This document shows positions 27,830 through 36,787 of a stretch of 64,000 bases of DNA, in pieces (the first letter of the stretch is position 1; each line of letters begins with the position of its first letter). Position numbers and translations under genes: made by a program. The stretch is from CALINF01 sp039990395 (GTDB lineage: Bacteria; Pseudomonadota; Gammaproteobacteria; Pseudomonadales; Halieaceae), in assembly GCA_039990395.1 (NCBI GenBank), contig JBDXFZ010000146.1:682001-746000 (forward strand). Direction: 5' to 3'. The notes below the pieces were generated by a model. The model was not told where the DNA came from, did no database searches, and worked only from the letters and a program-made list of their open reading frames with translations.

Positions 27830-29113
27830 TTGCAAAAGTTCGCGAACTCGGCATTAGAAGCAATATCAGCGATTCAGTCTGGCGAAAATATCTGGTGTCA
27901 TTCAATGGCCGCCACACCAACAGTGTTGCTAGATGCATTGTCCAAGCACGCGCTGACGCTCGATGGTGTGACCATGATGCAGTTGCACCTGGAACATGCA
28001 GAGGCTGTTACGGTACCTGCACTAGATGGCCACTTGCGCCATCGCTGCTTTTTTGCAGGCAAGGCCACACGGCAGCTTATTAATGAGGGCAGGGCGGATT
28101 ATGTGCCCATTTTTCTATCAGAGATTCCCAAACTGCTGCGCCGTGGTGATCAGCGAGTGGACACAGCCCTGGTGCAGGTATCCAGTCCAGATCAGCACGG
28201 TAACTGTTCCCTAGGTATATCCGTTGAAGCAACGGCCGCGGCGTGTCAGATGGCCGGCAAAATCATTGCCCATGTCAACCCTCTCATGCCACGTACGCAT
28301 GGAGACAGCTTTATTAACCTCAAGGATATCGATCACGCTTTTGTAGATGAGGTGCCGCTCATCGCTTTCGAATCCAGAGCCCTGTCTGATGTAGAGCAGC
28401 GTATAGGTCAGCAAGTCGCTAGCCTTATTAATGATGGCGATTGCCTGCAGATGGGTATTGGTGCTATTCCCGATGCCGCGCTCGCTTGCCTGTATGATCG
28501 CCAGCACCTAGGTATCCACACAGAGATGTTTTCCGACGGTGTTCTGGCTCTGCTGGAAAGTGGCGTGATCGATAACTCTCGCAAAAAAATTGCTCGTGGC
28601 AGATGCGTCACAAGTTTTACGATGGGAACACAGGCGCTTTACGATACGGTTGACGACAATCCGGAGATCGCATTTCTGGATGCTGAGTTTGTGAATAACC
28701 CTGTAGTAATAGCCAAAAACCCGCAAGCGACATCAATCAACAGCGCTATCCAGATCGATCTGTCGGGGCAGGTATGCGCTGACTCACTCGGACATAAAAT
28801 ATACTCAGGTGTTGGTGGACAGGTGGATTTTGTTCTGGGAGCCACATCATCTGAGCACGGAAAGTCAATAATTGCGCTACCATCAACAGCGCGTGACGGG
28901 TCTTTGTCACGCCTGGTGTCAACACTGGCTAGTGGGTCAGGAGTGGTCACAACGCGTGCCCATGTTGATTACGTGGTCACCGAATATGGTGTTGCGCAGT
29001 TGCGCGGGCGATCTATCGCCGAGCGTGCTCGGGACCTCATTAAGATAGCTCACCCGGATTTTCAGGAGAGCTTGGCTAAAGACGCAAGGGAGCTTCTGCG
29101 TCTGCGCGTTTGA
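27830..29113 (+). CDS. Acetyl-CoA hydrolase/transferase family CoA-transferase (4-hydroxybutyrate CoA-transferase type)
   Basis: Moves CoA between acyl groups through a glutamyl-CoA intermediate. It is 427 residues starting at TTG 27830, with GGG a few bases upstream. The nucleophilic Glu is Glu232 in the HTEMFSDG motif, and glycine-rich CoA-site segments GIGAIPDA and GVGGQVDF are present. The family includes 4-hydroxybutyrate, acetate and propionate CoA-transferases, and the acceptor cannot be told. It is followed 61 bases later by a quinone reductase-like gene on the same strand. Confidence 0.9.
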   Translation: MQKFANSALEAISAIQSGENIWCHSMAATPTVLLDALSKHALTLDGVTMMQLHLEHAEAVTVPALDGHLRHRCFFAGKATRQLINEGRADYVPIFLSEIPKLLRRGDQRVDTALVQVSSPDQHGNCSLGISVEATAAACQMAGKIIAHVNPLMPRTHGDSFINLKDIDHAFVDEVPLIAFESRALSDVEQRIGQQVASLINDGDCLQMGIGAIPDAALACLYDRQHLGIHTEMFSDGVLALLESGVIDNSRKKIARGRCVTSFTMGTQALYDTVDDNPEIAFLDAEFVNNPVVIAKNPQATSINSAIQIDLSGQVCADSLGHKIYSGVGGQVDFVLGATSSEHGKSIIALPSTARDGSLSRLVSTLASGSGVVTTRAHVDYVVTEYGVAQLRGRSIAERARDLIKIAHPDFQESLAKDARELLRLRV

Positions 29114-29174
29114 CGGCTGCGCATCACTGACATTAACCATCTTAGTTAACCGACGTAAAAGAGGAAGAGTATCC

Positions 29175-30179
29175 ATGCAAGCGATAACGTTGAAAAAACC
29201 CGGAGGTCTGGATCATCTGGTTCTAAGCGATATAGAGCCGGTCGCACCCGGCCCCGGTGAGATACAAGTAGATATCAAGGCAAGTTCGCTTAACTTTCAC
29301 GATTACGCTGTGGTATCAGGGATGATTCCAGTGGATGAAGGTCGAATCCCTATGTCTGATGGTGCTGGCGTTGTCGCGGCGGTAGGCGATGGCGTGACAG
29401 AATTCGCACCCGGTGATCGGGTGCTGAGCTGCTTCTTTCCGAACTGGCACGATGGAGGCCCCGCGCTATCGAAGCTATTGGGTGTGCCTGGCGACCATAT
29501 TAATGGCTTCGCCGCACAGACTGTTACCTTGGGTGCCAATGCATTTACCCGCATGCCAGCCAATCTCGACTTCGATGCTGCTTCCACGTTGACGTGCGCA
29601 GGTCTCACTGCCTGGCGCGCGCTGATGGTTGAAACACAGTTAAGGCCCGGTGATTGGGTGTTAGTGCAGGGCAGCGGCGGAGTGTCTATATTTGCGCTGC
29701 AACTTGCCAAAATGATGGGGTGTAATGTTATTGCAACATCGTCTTCGGATGAGAAGCTCGAAAGGTTGCAGAAGTTGGGTGCAGATCATCTGATCAACTA
29801 CCGATCTACGCCTGAGTGGGGGAATCGGGTGCTTGAGCTCACCGGTGGTCGTGGAGTGGATCTGGTTGTTGAAGTGGGTGGTTCCGGCACCGTGCCGCAG
29901 TCTATTCGAGCCGTTGCCTTTGGCGGATGCATCAGCATGATTGGTGTCTTGACCGGCATGACAGGTGAGGTGCCCACTGCCGAGTTGTTTCAGAAAAATG
30001 CGGTCATCAGTGGCATCACCGTCGGCAGTCGCGCTCACCAGCAGCAGCTAATCTCGGCCGTAGAGACCAATGGGCTGGAGCCGGTCATAGATTCGCGCTT
30101 TGCCCTGGCTGATCTGGCTGATGCGTTTCGTCATCAGGAATCTCAGCAGCACTTTGGCAAAATCTGCGTACAGATCTGA
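29175..30179 (+). CDS. Quinone oxidoreductase-like medium-chain dehydrogenase/reductase
   Basis: 334 residues. The GroES-like N-terminal domain has no catalytic zinc ligands (the Cys/His positions are replaced in SSLNFHDYAVVSG). The Rossmann domain has the NAD(P) motif GSGGVS near 164-169. The C-terminal HFGKICVQI end is typical of zinc-independent MDR enzymes of the quinone reductase type. It probably reduces an enone or quinone with NADPH. A strong ribosome site (GAGGAAGAG) precedes the ATG. It may form an operon with the CoA-transferase. Confidence 0.88.
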   Translation: MQAITLKKPGGLDHLVLSDIEPVAPGPGEIQVDIKASSLNFHDYAVVSGMIPVDEGRIPMSDGAGVVAAVGDGVTEFAPGDRVLSCFFPNWHDGGPALSKLLGVPGDHINGFAAQTVTLGANAFTRMPANLDFDAASTLTCAGLTAWRALMVETQLRPGDWVLVQGSGGVSIFALQLAKMMGCNVIATSSSDEKLERLQKLGADHLINYRSTPEWGNRVLELTGGRGVDLVVEVGGSGTVPQSIRAVAFGGCISMIGVLTGMTGEVPTAELFQKNAVISGITVGSRAHQQQLISAVETNGLEPVIDSRFALADLADAFRHQESQQHFGKICVQI

Positions 30180-30189
30180 TAATCCCGTG

Positions 30190-30214
30190 CGGGTCCGGTA
30201 AAACGCCGGACCCG
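30190..30214. terminator. Convergent hairpin, probable bidirectional terminator
   Basis: CGGGTCCGG and CCGGACCCG form a perfect 9-bp GC-rich stem with a 7-base loop. It lies between the convergent MDR enzyme and acyl-CoA dehydrogenase genes. No long T tract follows in either direction, so termination may be partial. Confidence 0.6.
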
Positions 30215-30232
30215 TTCATGCTGGGCGGATGT

Positions 30233-31456
30233 TTAGCCCTGTGTAAGGCGCTTGATAACCATCTTTCCCAGAGCCATCTGATGTACTTGGTCGGGACCAT
30301 CAGCCTGGCGGCACCAGCGCGCGTAGTTGAATGCTTCGGCCATGCAGTAGTCTTCGGTTAACCCCCCCGCACCGTGAATTTGCATGCAGCGATCGATGAT
30401 GGTCTGCGCCATGATCGGCACGCTGATTTTGCTCGCCGCTATCAAGTCCATAGCCCCTTTGGCGCCGACTTCATCCATGCGCTGGCAGGTTTTTAACACC
30501 AGCAGTCGCATCATTTCTATCTCGGCAAAGCTTTTGGCGATGTCCTCGCGCACACTTTGATGTTGGCTTAGCGTCTTGCCAAATGTAGAGCGTGATTCTG
30601 CTCGCGCACACGCAAGTTCCAGCGAGCGCTGCGATGCACCAATCAAGCGCATGCAGTGGTGAATCCGCCCTGGCCCCAACCGACCCTGAGCGATCTCGAA
30701 ACCTCTGCCTGGGCCTAATAGAATGTTGTCCTGTGGCACACGTACATCATTGAATACCAGCTCAGCGTGACCTATAGGAGCGTCGTCATAGCCCAATGTA
30801 GTGAGCGGACGCACGATCTCCAGGCCCGGCGTCCCTTTGGGCACGAGAACCTGGCTTTGCTGCAGGTGTCTGTTGGCATGGTCAGGGTCTGACTTACCCA
30901 TCACGATGAAAATTTTGCAACGTTCGTACAGTGCGCCTGTGATAAACCATTTGCGGCCGTTGAGCACCCACTCGTCGCCGTCTTGGCGGATACTCAGTTC
31001 CACATTGGTGGCGTCAGAGGATGCAACCTGCGGTTCGGTCATTGCATAGGAGGAGCGGATGTCTCCATTGAGCAGGGGCGTCAGCCAGGCGCTCTGCTGC
31101 GCCTCACTGCCGTATTTCATGAACACTTCCATATTGCCAGTGTCGGGCGCATTGCAATTAAAGACCTCTGGCGACCACAGTACTCGCCCCATGATCTCTG
31201 CCAGCGGCGCGTAGTCGAGATTAGACAGCCCGTCGTGATCGCAAAATTGGTTGAGCGACGGTGGAACAAACAGATTCCAAAGACCTTCGGAGCGTGCTTT
31301 CTGCTTTAAGTCGTCCATCAATGGCAGGTAGCTATAGCGATCGCTCGCCGCATGCAGCTGCTGTGCGTAGGCCAACTCATTGGGATAGATGTGGTTATCC
31401 ATAAATGCGTTCAGGCGCGCCTGAAGTTCCACGGATTGCTGGCTAAAGTTGAACAT
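30233..31456 (-). CDS. Acyl-CoA dehydrogenase family protein
   Basis: FAD enzyme of 407 residues that introduces an alpha-beta double bond in acyl-CoA. The substrate/FAD segment 'YAMTEPQVASSDATNVELS' and 'EWVLNGRKWFITGA' are family hallmarks. The C-terminal IHGAGGLTED segment is the ACAD10/11-like FAD-adenine contact. This subfamily often acts on branched or hydroxylated acyl-CoA. It ends near a convergent hairpin and begins just downstream of tRNA-Arg, with which it may share a promoter region. Confidence 0.92.
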   Translation of the reverse strand: MFNFSQQSVELQARLNAFMDNHIYPNELAYAQQLHAASDRYSYLPLMDDLKQKARSEGLWNLFVPPSLNQFCDHDGLSNLDYAPLAEIMGRVLWSPEVFNCNAPDTGNMEVFMKYGSEAQQSAWLTPLLNGDIRSSYAMTEPQVASSDATNVELSIRQDGDEWVLNGRKWFITGALYERCKIFIVMGKSDPDHANRHLQQSQVLVPKGTPGLEIVRPLTTLGYDDAPIGHAELVFNDVRVPQDNILLGPGRGFEIAQGRLGPGRIHHCMRLIGASQRSLELACARAESRSTFGKTLSQHQSVREDIAKSFAEIEMMRLLVLKTCQRMDEVGAKGAMDLIAASKISVPIMAQTIIDRCMQIHGAGGLTEDYCMAEAFNYARWCRQADGPDQVHQMALGKMVIKRLTQG

Positions 31457-31471
31457 TGAAGCTTCCTTTGA

Positions 31472-31548
31472 TGGCCCGCCCTTCAGGATTCGAACCTGAG
31501 ACCTTCCCCTTAGGAGGGGGACGCTCTATCCAGCTGAGCTAAGGGCGG
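31472..31548 (-). tRNA. tRNA-Arg(CCT), CCA end encoded
   Basis: Full cloverleaf on the minus strand. The 7-bp acceptor stem is CCGCCCT/AGGGCGG and the D-arm is GCTC...GAGC. The anticodon stem is TCCCC/GGGGA around loop CTCCTAA (anticodon CCT), and the T-arm is TCAGG-TTCGAAT-CCTGA. The discriminator G is followed by an encoded CCA at 31474-31472. It decodes AGG. It is a single tRNA, not in a cluster, and no integrase is nearby. Confidence 0.96.
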
Positions 31549-31564
31549 GAGACATGGCGCGTGA

Positions 31565-31593
31565 ATTATTCCGTGCTGTCGCCACGATAGCAA
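31565..31593 (-). promoter_or_regulatory. Promoter of tRNA-Arg
   Basis: TTGCTA (31593-31588), a 17-base spacer, then AATAAT (31570-31565), followed by a GC-rich discriminator 17 bases before the tRNA. The GC-rich discriminator fits stringent control of stable RNA. The remaining bases to 31780 hold nothing else I recognise. Confidence 0.6.
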
Positions 31594-31780
31594 GTCTTGG
31601 AGAGCGATCGCGTGGCACGGCAGAATCGACGAGCTCTCCTGTGGCACTCTAGGTGAGTGAATTTTTTGCTGGACTGCTTGCATTCGCGTGCGACACCTAT
31701 CACTCTGACCTTTCTGGATAGAGCATGCGCCCATTGGGGTGTAGCAACACGGTAATCTTAAAACTTAGGTAGTAGAGGGT

Positions 31781-33712
31781 GTGTCGGTGCGGTTCCAAGT
31801 GGCATTACGTGGGCTTTGTGCGGCAGTTGTTCTGGCGGTTGGAGTGGATGGTGCGGCAGCGCCTGCACAGTTATTGCCTGATCGCGAGAAGTATGATGAT
31901 GCCACCGTAGCGATCGATCGTGGTCAGTGGACGGAATATGAACGTTTACGCAGTGACCTAGATGATTATCCGCTGGCAATTTATCTCGATTACTCAAGAT
32001 ATAGTCGCAGTCCCGCCAAAGTGCGACCTGCCGAGGCTCGTCAGTTTCTGAGCCAGAGCGAAGATTCGCCATTACCCAATCGATTTCTATCTGTTTATCT
32101 CACCAGGGCAGGCAAGGAAAAGCGCTGGAATGATTTTCTGGCCGTGATGCCGCGCGAGCCCAACAGTATTGTATTGAAGTGTTATTACTTTAGAGCACTG
32201 CGCGCCAGCGGTGACGAGCTGGCTGCATGGGAAGGCGCCGAAAGGCTGTGGAATCATGGTGAGTCCAGGCCCAAGGAGTGTGATCCGCTGTTTGCCAGTT
32301 GGTTGAAGGCTGGGCAGCTGGATGATGATGTGATCTGGTCGCGGATGCTCAAAGCGTTTGATGCACGCCAGCGATCGTTGCTGGGCTATGTCGCAAGAAA
32401 GGGTTCTCCAGAGCTTGCTCCTTGGTCAGAAAAACTCCTGGCGGTGTATCGCAAACCCCAGCAGATGCGGCAGCAAACGCTTCCGTCTGATTCCTCCTAT
32501 TCTGCTGATATAGCGTCCCACGGATTGGCCTACTTGGCGCGCTACAGCCCCGAGAAGGCGCTGGACAACTGGCTGCACTATCAAGGCTCCATCGACTTCT
32601 CCAAGGAGCAGCGGCACACGGTAGAATATGCCATTGCTCTGCGCAGCCTGTTTGCTAAATCCAGCACTAACCTTCCTTGGGTTGAATCTGCATTTAGCCG
32701 TCTTGGGGAAGATAAGCTGGTAGAGATTCGACTGCGCTGGGCGCTGCAGGAAACTGCCTGGAACGATGTCCTGACTACAATAGAAAAGCTCACCACAGAA
32801 CAACAAGAGGAGCCGGTATGGCGCTACTGGCGGGCGATAGCGTTGGGTCAAAAGGGCGATGCGCAGGCCAGTAAAAAGCTACTAGCCTCGGTAGCCAAGG
32901 AGAGAGGCTACTACGGCTTTTTGGCTGCAGATCGGTTGGGGCAGTCTTATAATTTTGAGCACCGCACGGTGGTGGTTGATGTAGGCGACAAGGAGCCGCT
33001 GAAGAATCTGCCGGCCGTGCAACGCATCGAGGAACTGTATTTTCACGATGAAGAACAGCTCGCCCATTCTGAGTGGTACAAGGTGGTGGGCGATCGTGAG
33101 AGTGAGCAGCAAGCTTTGGCTGTCGTGGCCTACGAGCGGGGTTGGCATCGCATGGCGATTGACGCCGCCAACAAGGCCAAAGCCTGGGACGCATTGGATC
33201 TGCGTTTTCCAATGCCGTATCAAGACACGTTTACTCATTTTGGGGGGGTGCAGCGTGTACCTGCCACGGAGCTCATGGCGATTGCCCGGCGTGAAAGTGC
33301 GTTTTTCCCTTTGGCCCGCTCGCCGGTCGGCGCTAGGGGGCTTATGCAAATTATGCCTGCAACGGGTAAGCAAGTGGCGTCGCAAATAGGTCGCAGCCAT
33401 AGCACTGGTGCGCTATACGACGTGGAGCACAATGTGTTACTAGGTAGTGCATATTATCGTCAGCTGCTCGACCGCTTTGATGGAAATCGCATATTTGCGC
33501 TGGCTGCTTATAACGCGGGGCCGCATCGTGTAAAGCGCTGGCGCAATAGTGGAGATGAACGATTGTCTGCCGAGATATGGGTAGAGACCATTCCGTTTCG
33601 TGAAACACGCAACTATGTGCAAGCCGTATTGTCCTATAACGTAGTGTTTGCCTATTTACAGGGGCAACAAGCGCCATTGCTAACAGAAGCTGAGCTTACA
33701 GGCTTGTACTAG
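31781..33712 (+). CDS. slt: Soluble lytic murein transglycosylase (Slt70 type)
   Basis: Periplasmic enzyme that cleaves peptidoglycan strands to give 1,6-anhydro-muramyl ends. It is 643 residues, matching Slt70. A GTG start leads to a Sec signal peptide (cleavage probably after the AAA near residue 27). A long alpha-helical superhelix (about 35-470) forms the doughnut. The C-terminal lysozyme-like domain has catalytic Glu505 in ARRESAF, followed by GARGLMQIMPATG and AAYNAGPHRVKRW. Monocistronic, following tRNA-Arg on the opposite strand. Confidence 0.93.
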   Translation: MSVRFQVALRGLCAAVVLAVGVDGAAAPAQLLPDREKYDDATVAIDRGQWTEYERLRSDLDDYPLAIYLDYSRYSRSPAKVRPAEARQFLSQSEDSPLPNRFLSVYLTRAGKEKRWNDFLAVMPREPNSIVLKCYYFRALRASGDELAAWEGAERLWNHGESRPKECDPLFASWLKAGQLDDDVIWSRMLKAFDARQRSLLGYVARKGSPELAPWSEKLLAVYRKPQQMRQQTLPSDSSYSADIASHGLAYLARYSPEKALDNWLHYQGSIDFSKEQRHTVEYAIALRSLFAKSSTNLPWVESAFSRLGEDKLVEIRLRWALQETAWNDVLTTIEKLTTEQQEEPVWRYWRAIALGQKGDAQASKKLLASVAKERGYYGFLAADRLGQSYNFEHRTVVVDVGDKEPLKNLPAVQRIEELYFHDEEQLAHSEWYKVVGDRESEQQALAVVAYERGWHRMAIDAANKAKAWDALDLRFPMPYQDTFTHFGGVQRVPATELMAIARRESAFFPLARSPVGARGLMQIMPATGKQVASQIGRSHSTGALYDVEHNVLLGSAYYRQLLDRFDGNRIFALAAYNAGPHRVKRWRNSGDERLSAEIWVETIPFRETRNYVQAVLSYNVVFAYLQGQQAPLLTEAELTGLY

Positions 33713-33764
33713 AGCATAAGGTAGGTTTGCCGTTCCCTTGATAACCCGTCGGATCTGATTTTCT

Positions 33765-34751
33765 ATGCAAGATACCCGTCCCCTGTTGCTGGCTACCGAT
33801 TTCCCAGCGATATTTCGCAACAAGCTTGAGACTGTACAAGTCAATTTGGGCTACTTGTGCAACTTAAGTTGTGTGCATTGCCACGTTAATGCAGGCCCTT
33901 CTCGTACCGAGTTAATGGACCTGGCAACCATAGAACAGGTGCTAACCCTGCTGGACACCTCGGGCGCAGGTGTTCTGGATCTCACCGGCGGCGCACCTGA
34001 GATGAACCCGCATTTTCGCTATTTGGTAGCACAGGCGCGAGCGCGAAACATTCAGGTTATTGATCGCTGCAACCTCACTGTTATGTTTGAGCCGGGGCAA
34101 GAGTCGCTGGCAGAGTTTTTGGCGGAGCATCAAGTAGAGGTTAGCGCGTCACTGCCATGCTATTCGCAGGACAACGTGGAAGAGCAGCGGGGTAAGGGCG
34201 TTTATCACGATAGCATCCGCGCACTGCAGCGATTGAATAGTTTAGGCTATGGTAAGGATCCGGCGCTGCAACTTAATCTGGTTTACAACCCGGTGGGCGC
34301 GGTGCTGCCGCCCCCTCAAGAGGCGTTGCAGGCCGACTATAAGCGAGAGCTGTATGACCAACACGCCATCGTATTCAATGAGCTCTTTACTATCACCAAT
34401 ATGCCAATCAGCCGTTTCGGAGCGGTATTGCTTGCACAGGGTCAGTACCACGATTACATGACATTGCTCCGGAACAGCTTCAGTGAGCAAAATCTGGATA
34501 CCGTGATGTGCAAGTCGATGCTCAGCATTGACTGGCAGGGGTATTTATTCGACTGTGACTTCAATCAGATGCTGGATCTTTCTCTCGCCGGCCCCTCGGC
34601 TGCTATTGGCAAGCCAGGATCGCGGAGGCATCTGTCACAATTGCTGCAGGACCGTGAACTGACGGGTACCCCTATCACTACAGGCGAACATTGCTACGGC
34701 TGCACAGCAGGGCAGGGTAGTAGCTGTGGCGGTGCCTTGGAAGCTGGATGA
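33765..34751 (+). CDS. arsS: Arsenosugar biosynthesis radical SAM protein ArsS
   Basis: Radical SAM enzyme proposed to transfer the deoxyadenosyl group to dimethylarsenite in arsenosugar formation. It is 328 residues. The 4Fe-4S cluster is bound by Cys32, Cys36 and Cys39 (CNLSCVHC). The C-terminal domain carries more cysteines for auxiliary clusters (MCKSML, DCDF, and Cys310, Cys313, Cys321). It is the Cys form, not the selenoprotein form seen in some members. The stop overlaps the next gene start (ATGA at 34748-34751). It heads a three-gene operon. Confidence 0.92.
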   Translation: MQDTRPLLLATDFPAIFRNKLETVQVNLGYLCNLSCVHCHVNAGPSRTELMDLATIEQVLTLLDTSGAGVLDLTGGAPEMNPHFRYLVAQARARNIQVIDRCNLTVMFEPGQESLAEFLAEHQVEVSASLPCYSQDNVEEQRGKGVYHDSIRALQRLNSLGYGKDPALQLNLVYNPVGAVLPPPQEALQADYKRELYDQHAIVFNELFTITNMPISRFGAVLLAQGQYHDYMTLLRNSFSEQNLDTVMCKSMLSIDWQGYLFDCDFNQMLDLSLAGPSAAIGKPGSRRHLSQLLQDRELTGTPITTGEHCYGCTAGQGSSCGGALEAG

Positions 34752-35425
34752 GCGCGTCCGTAGCGTTTGTCATTCCGGTACTGAATGAAGCCAAGAGTAT
34801 TGCGGGTTTACTAGAGACACTCGAGTACCGGTTTCCCGGTGCGGGTATCTGCGTGGTAGATGGCGGTAGCAGCGACGACACTGCAAAACAAGTATTGCGC
34901 GGCAATGCCCAGTTGCTGCTTGCTGAGCCGGGTAGGTCGAGCCAGATGAATCTGGGTGGCTTTTCTTGCGCCGCCGATTATCTGGTTTTTCTGCACGCGG
35001 ATACCGTACCCGGTTGTACGTGGGACGAGTTTCAGAATGTTCTGGCAACAGGGCCTGAATGGGGGTTTTGTCGGATTCAGCTGAGCGGCGCTAGCGCGTC
35101 TTTTCGCGTGATCGAATGGTTCATGAACCAGCGCTCAACGCTGACGCGCGTCGCAACGGGCGATCAGATGTTGTTTGTACGTTCTGATGTCTTTAGCCTA
35201 CTTGATGGCTTTGCACCTCTACCACTCATGGAAGATATTGAACTCAGCAAACGTCTACGCAAGCGCTGCGCTCCAGCTATTGTCAACACGCCTGCCGTTA
35301 CCTCCAGTCGGCGCTGGGAGCAGCGCGGCATTGTGCGTACGATTCTGACAATGTGGGCTATCCGACTGGCCTATGTGTGCGGAGTCTCTACTCAAACCCT
35401 GGCTAGGTACTATCGTGGCCACTGA
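34748..35425 (+). CDS. TIGR04283 family arsenosugar biosynthesis glycosyltransferase
   Basis: GT-A family-2-like glycosyltransferase of 225 residues. The N-terminal PVLNEAKSI strand and loop, the DGGSSDDT nucleotide-contact region and LHADT (the metal-binding DxD-like site) are all present. It has a mid-region motif (FMNQRS...TRVATGDQ) typical of the TIGR04283 group that accompanies ArsS. It is translationally coupled to arsS and overlaps the next gene by 11 bases. The sugar donor is not known from sequence. Confidence 0.9.
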   Translation: MSASVAFVIPVLNEAKSIAGLLETLEYRFPGAGICVVDGGSSDDTAKQVLRGNAQLLLAEPGRSSQMNLGGFSCAADYLVFLHADTVPGCTWDEFQNVLATGPEWGFCRIQLSGASASFRVIEWFMNQRSTLTRVATGDQMLFVRSDVFSLLDGFAPLPLMEDIELSKRLRKRCAPAIVNTPAVTSSRRWEQRGIVRTILTMWAIRLAYVCGVSTQTLARYYRGH

Positions 35426-36041
35426 CCGTCTCGATACTGTGTTCATACAGTTTGCGAAAGCACCTGTACCCGGCAAGGTGAAGACGCGTTTGCTGTCAGC
35501 ACTGACTGCGCAGGCTGCCTGTGACTTGCATTGCGACCTTGTGCGTCACACTGCGAGCATACTGCTGGACTCGAGCCTGGGAGATGTGCAGATATGGGCC
35601 GATGATGACTTAGAGAACGGTCTCTTTCAGGACCTGCTGGGACTCGGCGTCTCGGCTGGCTTCATTCAGCAGGGTGAAGACCTGGGCGAACGTATGCAGA
35701 CTGCGCTGGCAGTGAGTCTGGATGAGTATGATGCGGCAGTGCTGGTAGGTTCAGACTGTCCCGGCTTGTCGCCTCAGTATTTGCAGCATGCGTTATTGGC
35801 ATTGGGCGAGGCCGATTTGGTTGTGGGGCCAGCACTCGATGGCGGGTATGTGTTACTGGCGATGCGCAGAGAATTTCCCTGGCTGTTTACACAGATGAAT
35901 TGGGGGGGAGACGATGTACTAGCCCAGACGCTAAGTCGCGCCGAGATGCACGGGATCAACGTGAGGTTGCTAGAGCCGCTAGCCGATATAGATCGACCAG
36001 AGGACCTCCAGCATTGGCACGCCGTGCAGCGAAATAGGTGA
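35415..36041 (+). CDS. TIGR04282 family arsenosugar biosynthesis glycosyltransferase (DUF2064)
   Basis: About 208 residues from the GTG at 35415, which gives the usual family N-terminus (TVFIQFAKAPVPGKVKTRL). A frame start at 35373 would add 14 unlikely residues. Nucleotidyl/glycosyltransferase fold with GSDCPGLSP and PALDGGYVLL signature motifs, and a terminal DIDRPEDL as in the DUF2064 family. Third gene of the arsenosugar operon. A perfect hairpin follows its stop. Confidence 0.9.
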   Translation: MATDRLDTVFIQFAKAPVPGKVKTRLLSALTAQAACDLHCDLVRHTASILLDSSLGDVQIWADDDLENGLFQDLLGLGVSAGFIQQGEDLGERMQTALAVSLDEYDAAVLVGSDCPGLSPQYLQHALLALGEADLVVGPALDGGYVLLAMRREFPWLFTQMNWGGDDVLAQTLSRAEMHGINVRLLEPLADIDRPEDLQHWHAVQRNR

Positions 36042-36057
36042 GCGTCAGCAATGACGC
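36042..36057. terminator. Hairpin between convergent genes
   Basis: GCGTCA-GCAA-TGACGC is a 6-bp perfect stem with a GCAA tetraloop, directly after the arsenosugar operon stop and 17 bases before the convergent gene end. There is no T tract. A short, possibly bidirectional terminator. Confidence 0.4.
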
Positions 36058-36074
36058 GACCCTAAACTCTACAC

Positions 36075-36464
36075 TCAGGCAGTTGCCCACTCGCTGTTGC
36101 CGGATGCCTCTACTTGCCCATTTGAGCGCTGATACAGCAACCAGGCTATTGCAGTGCAATAGCTCAGATTTGTCTGCAGCTCGCTGTCGGGGTCGCTGAG
36201 AAAGGCTCGCTGGCTGGCGAGTCCCCTGACCCGGCTGGCGATCTCTGGTTTGAAGGCGAGGTATCGATCCCAGATATCACGGTGTTGCGCTGTGGTGATA
36301 TGGAATAAACCCAAACCTTCATTCCTGGCTGAAAACAAGCCCAGATCGGGTGCGTCTACTGCCGCCTCAAGAAGAAGGGACTCCGTATCGGGAGTCCAGA
36401 CTCCAAGGTATTTCAGGGTAGGCCCAATGACCTGGTCCCTGAGGTGCTCTGCGGTGACATACAT
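36075..36464 (-). CDS. Hypothetical protein resembling a phage-associated lysozyme-like family
   Basis: 129 residues, no signal peptide. The pattern 'LRDQVIGPTLKYLGVWTPDTESLLLEAAV...' followed by 'GLGLFHITTAQHRDIWDRYLAFKP' recalls short phage proteins with a lysozyme-like fold, in which 'ES...GPALGxWQMEPATHxDIW' is seen. That comparison is from memory. Here the expected ES motif is replaced by DAPD and the GP region is altered, so catalysis is doubtful. Not near any other phage gene. Could be a domesticated or regulatory protein. Its promoter should lie in the AT-rich stretch upstream. Confidence 0.6.
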   Translation of the reverse strand: MYVTAEHLRDQVIGPTLKYLGVWTPDTESLLLEAAVDAPDLGLFSARNEGLGLFHITTAQHRDIWDRYLAFKPEIASRVRGLASQRAFLSDPDSELQTNLSYCTAIAWLLYQRSNGQVEASGNSEWATA

Positions 36465-36787
36465 GGTCCACTTCCTCGCAGGATACTAATTCCGTCAGAT
36501 ACTGCTTCACTTTTTATGGTTATTACTGTGGCTCGGTTATTTTTATGGCCGTGAGATCGAATCCCAATGGCCATTACTCCTTGCTCACGAGTTATGTTGT
36601 AACACATGAAAAAAATAAATCCAATAAAAATAACGGTTTGCGAGACTTATTTTACTTTTTTTTCGGGAAGGAGCTGTAACTAGGGGCCTAAGGCCTTCAA
36701 TTGAACTCTGGAAAGACTTATTTTCGAAGAAAAGATCGCTAATAATGCCGCTAAATATACATAAATATAGCCTATGTTCGCCTAAAT
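36465..36787. other. AT-rich stretch without a supported gene
   Basis: This 323-base interval is visibly AT-richer than its surroundings, with A/T runs at about 36605-36665. It lies between the yciH end and the start of the 129-residue gene. A 68-codon minus ORF (36791-36585) overlaps the yciH stop by ATGA, but its composition looks non-coding. A short GGCC-TAA-GGCC palindrome is at about 36682-36692. It probably holds the promoter of the gene at 36464 and the end of the yciH transcript. Confidence 0.5.

Noticed and set aside
31472..31548. tRNA-Arg as an integration site
   Set aside because: No integrase, direct repeat of the tRNA 3' end, or shift in composition was seen on either side.
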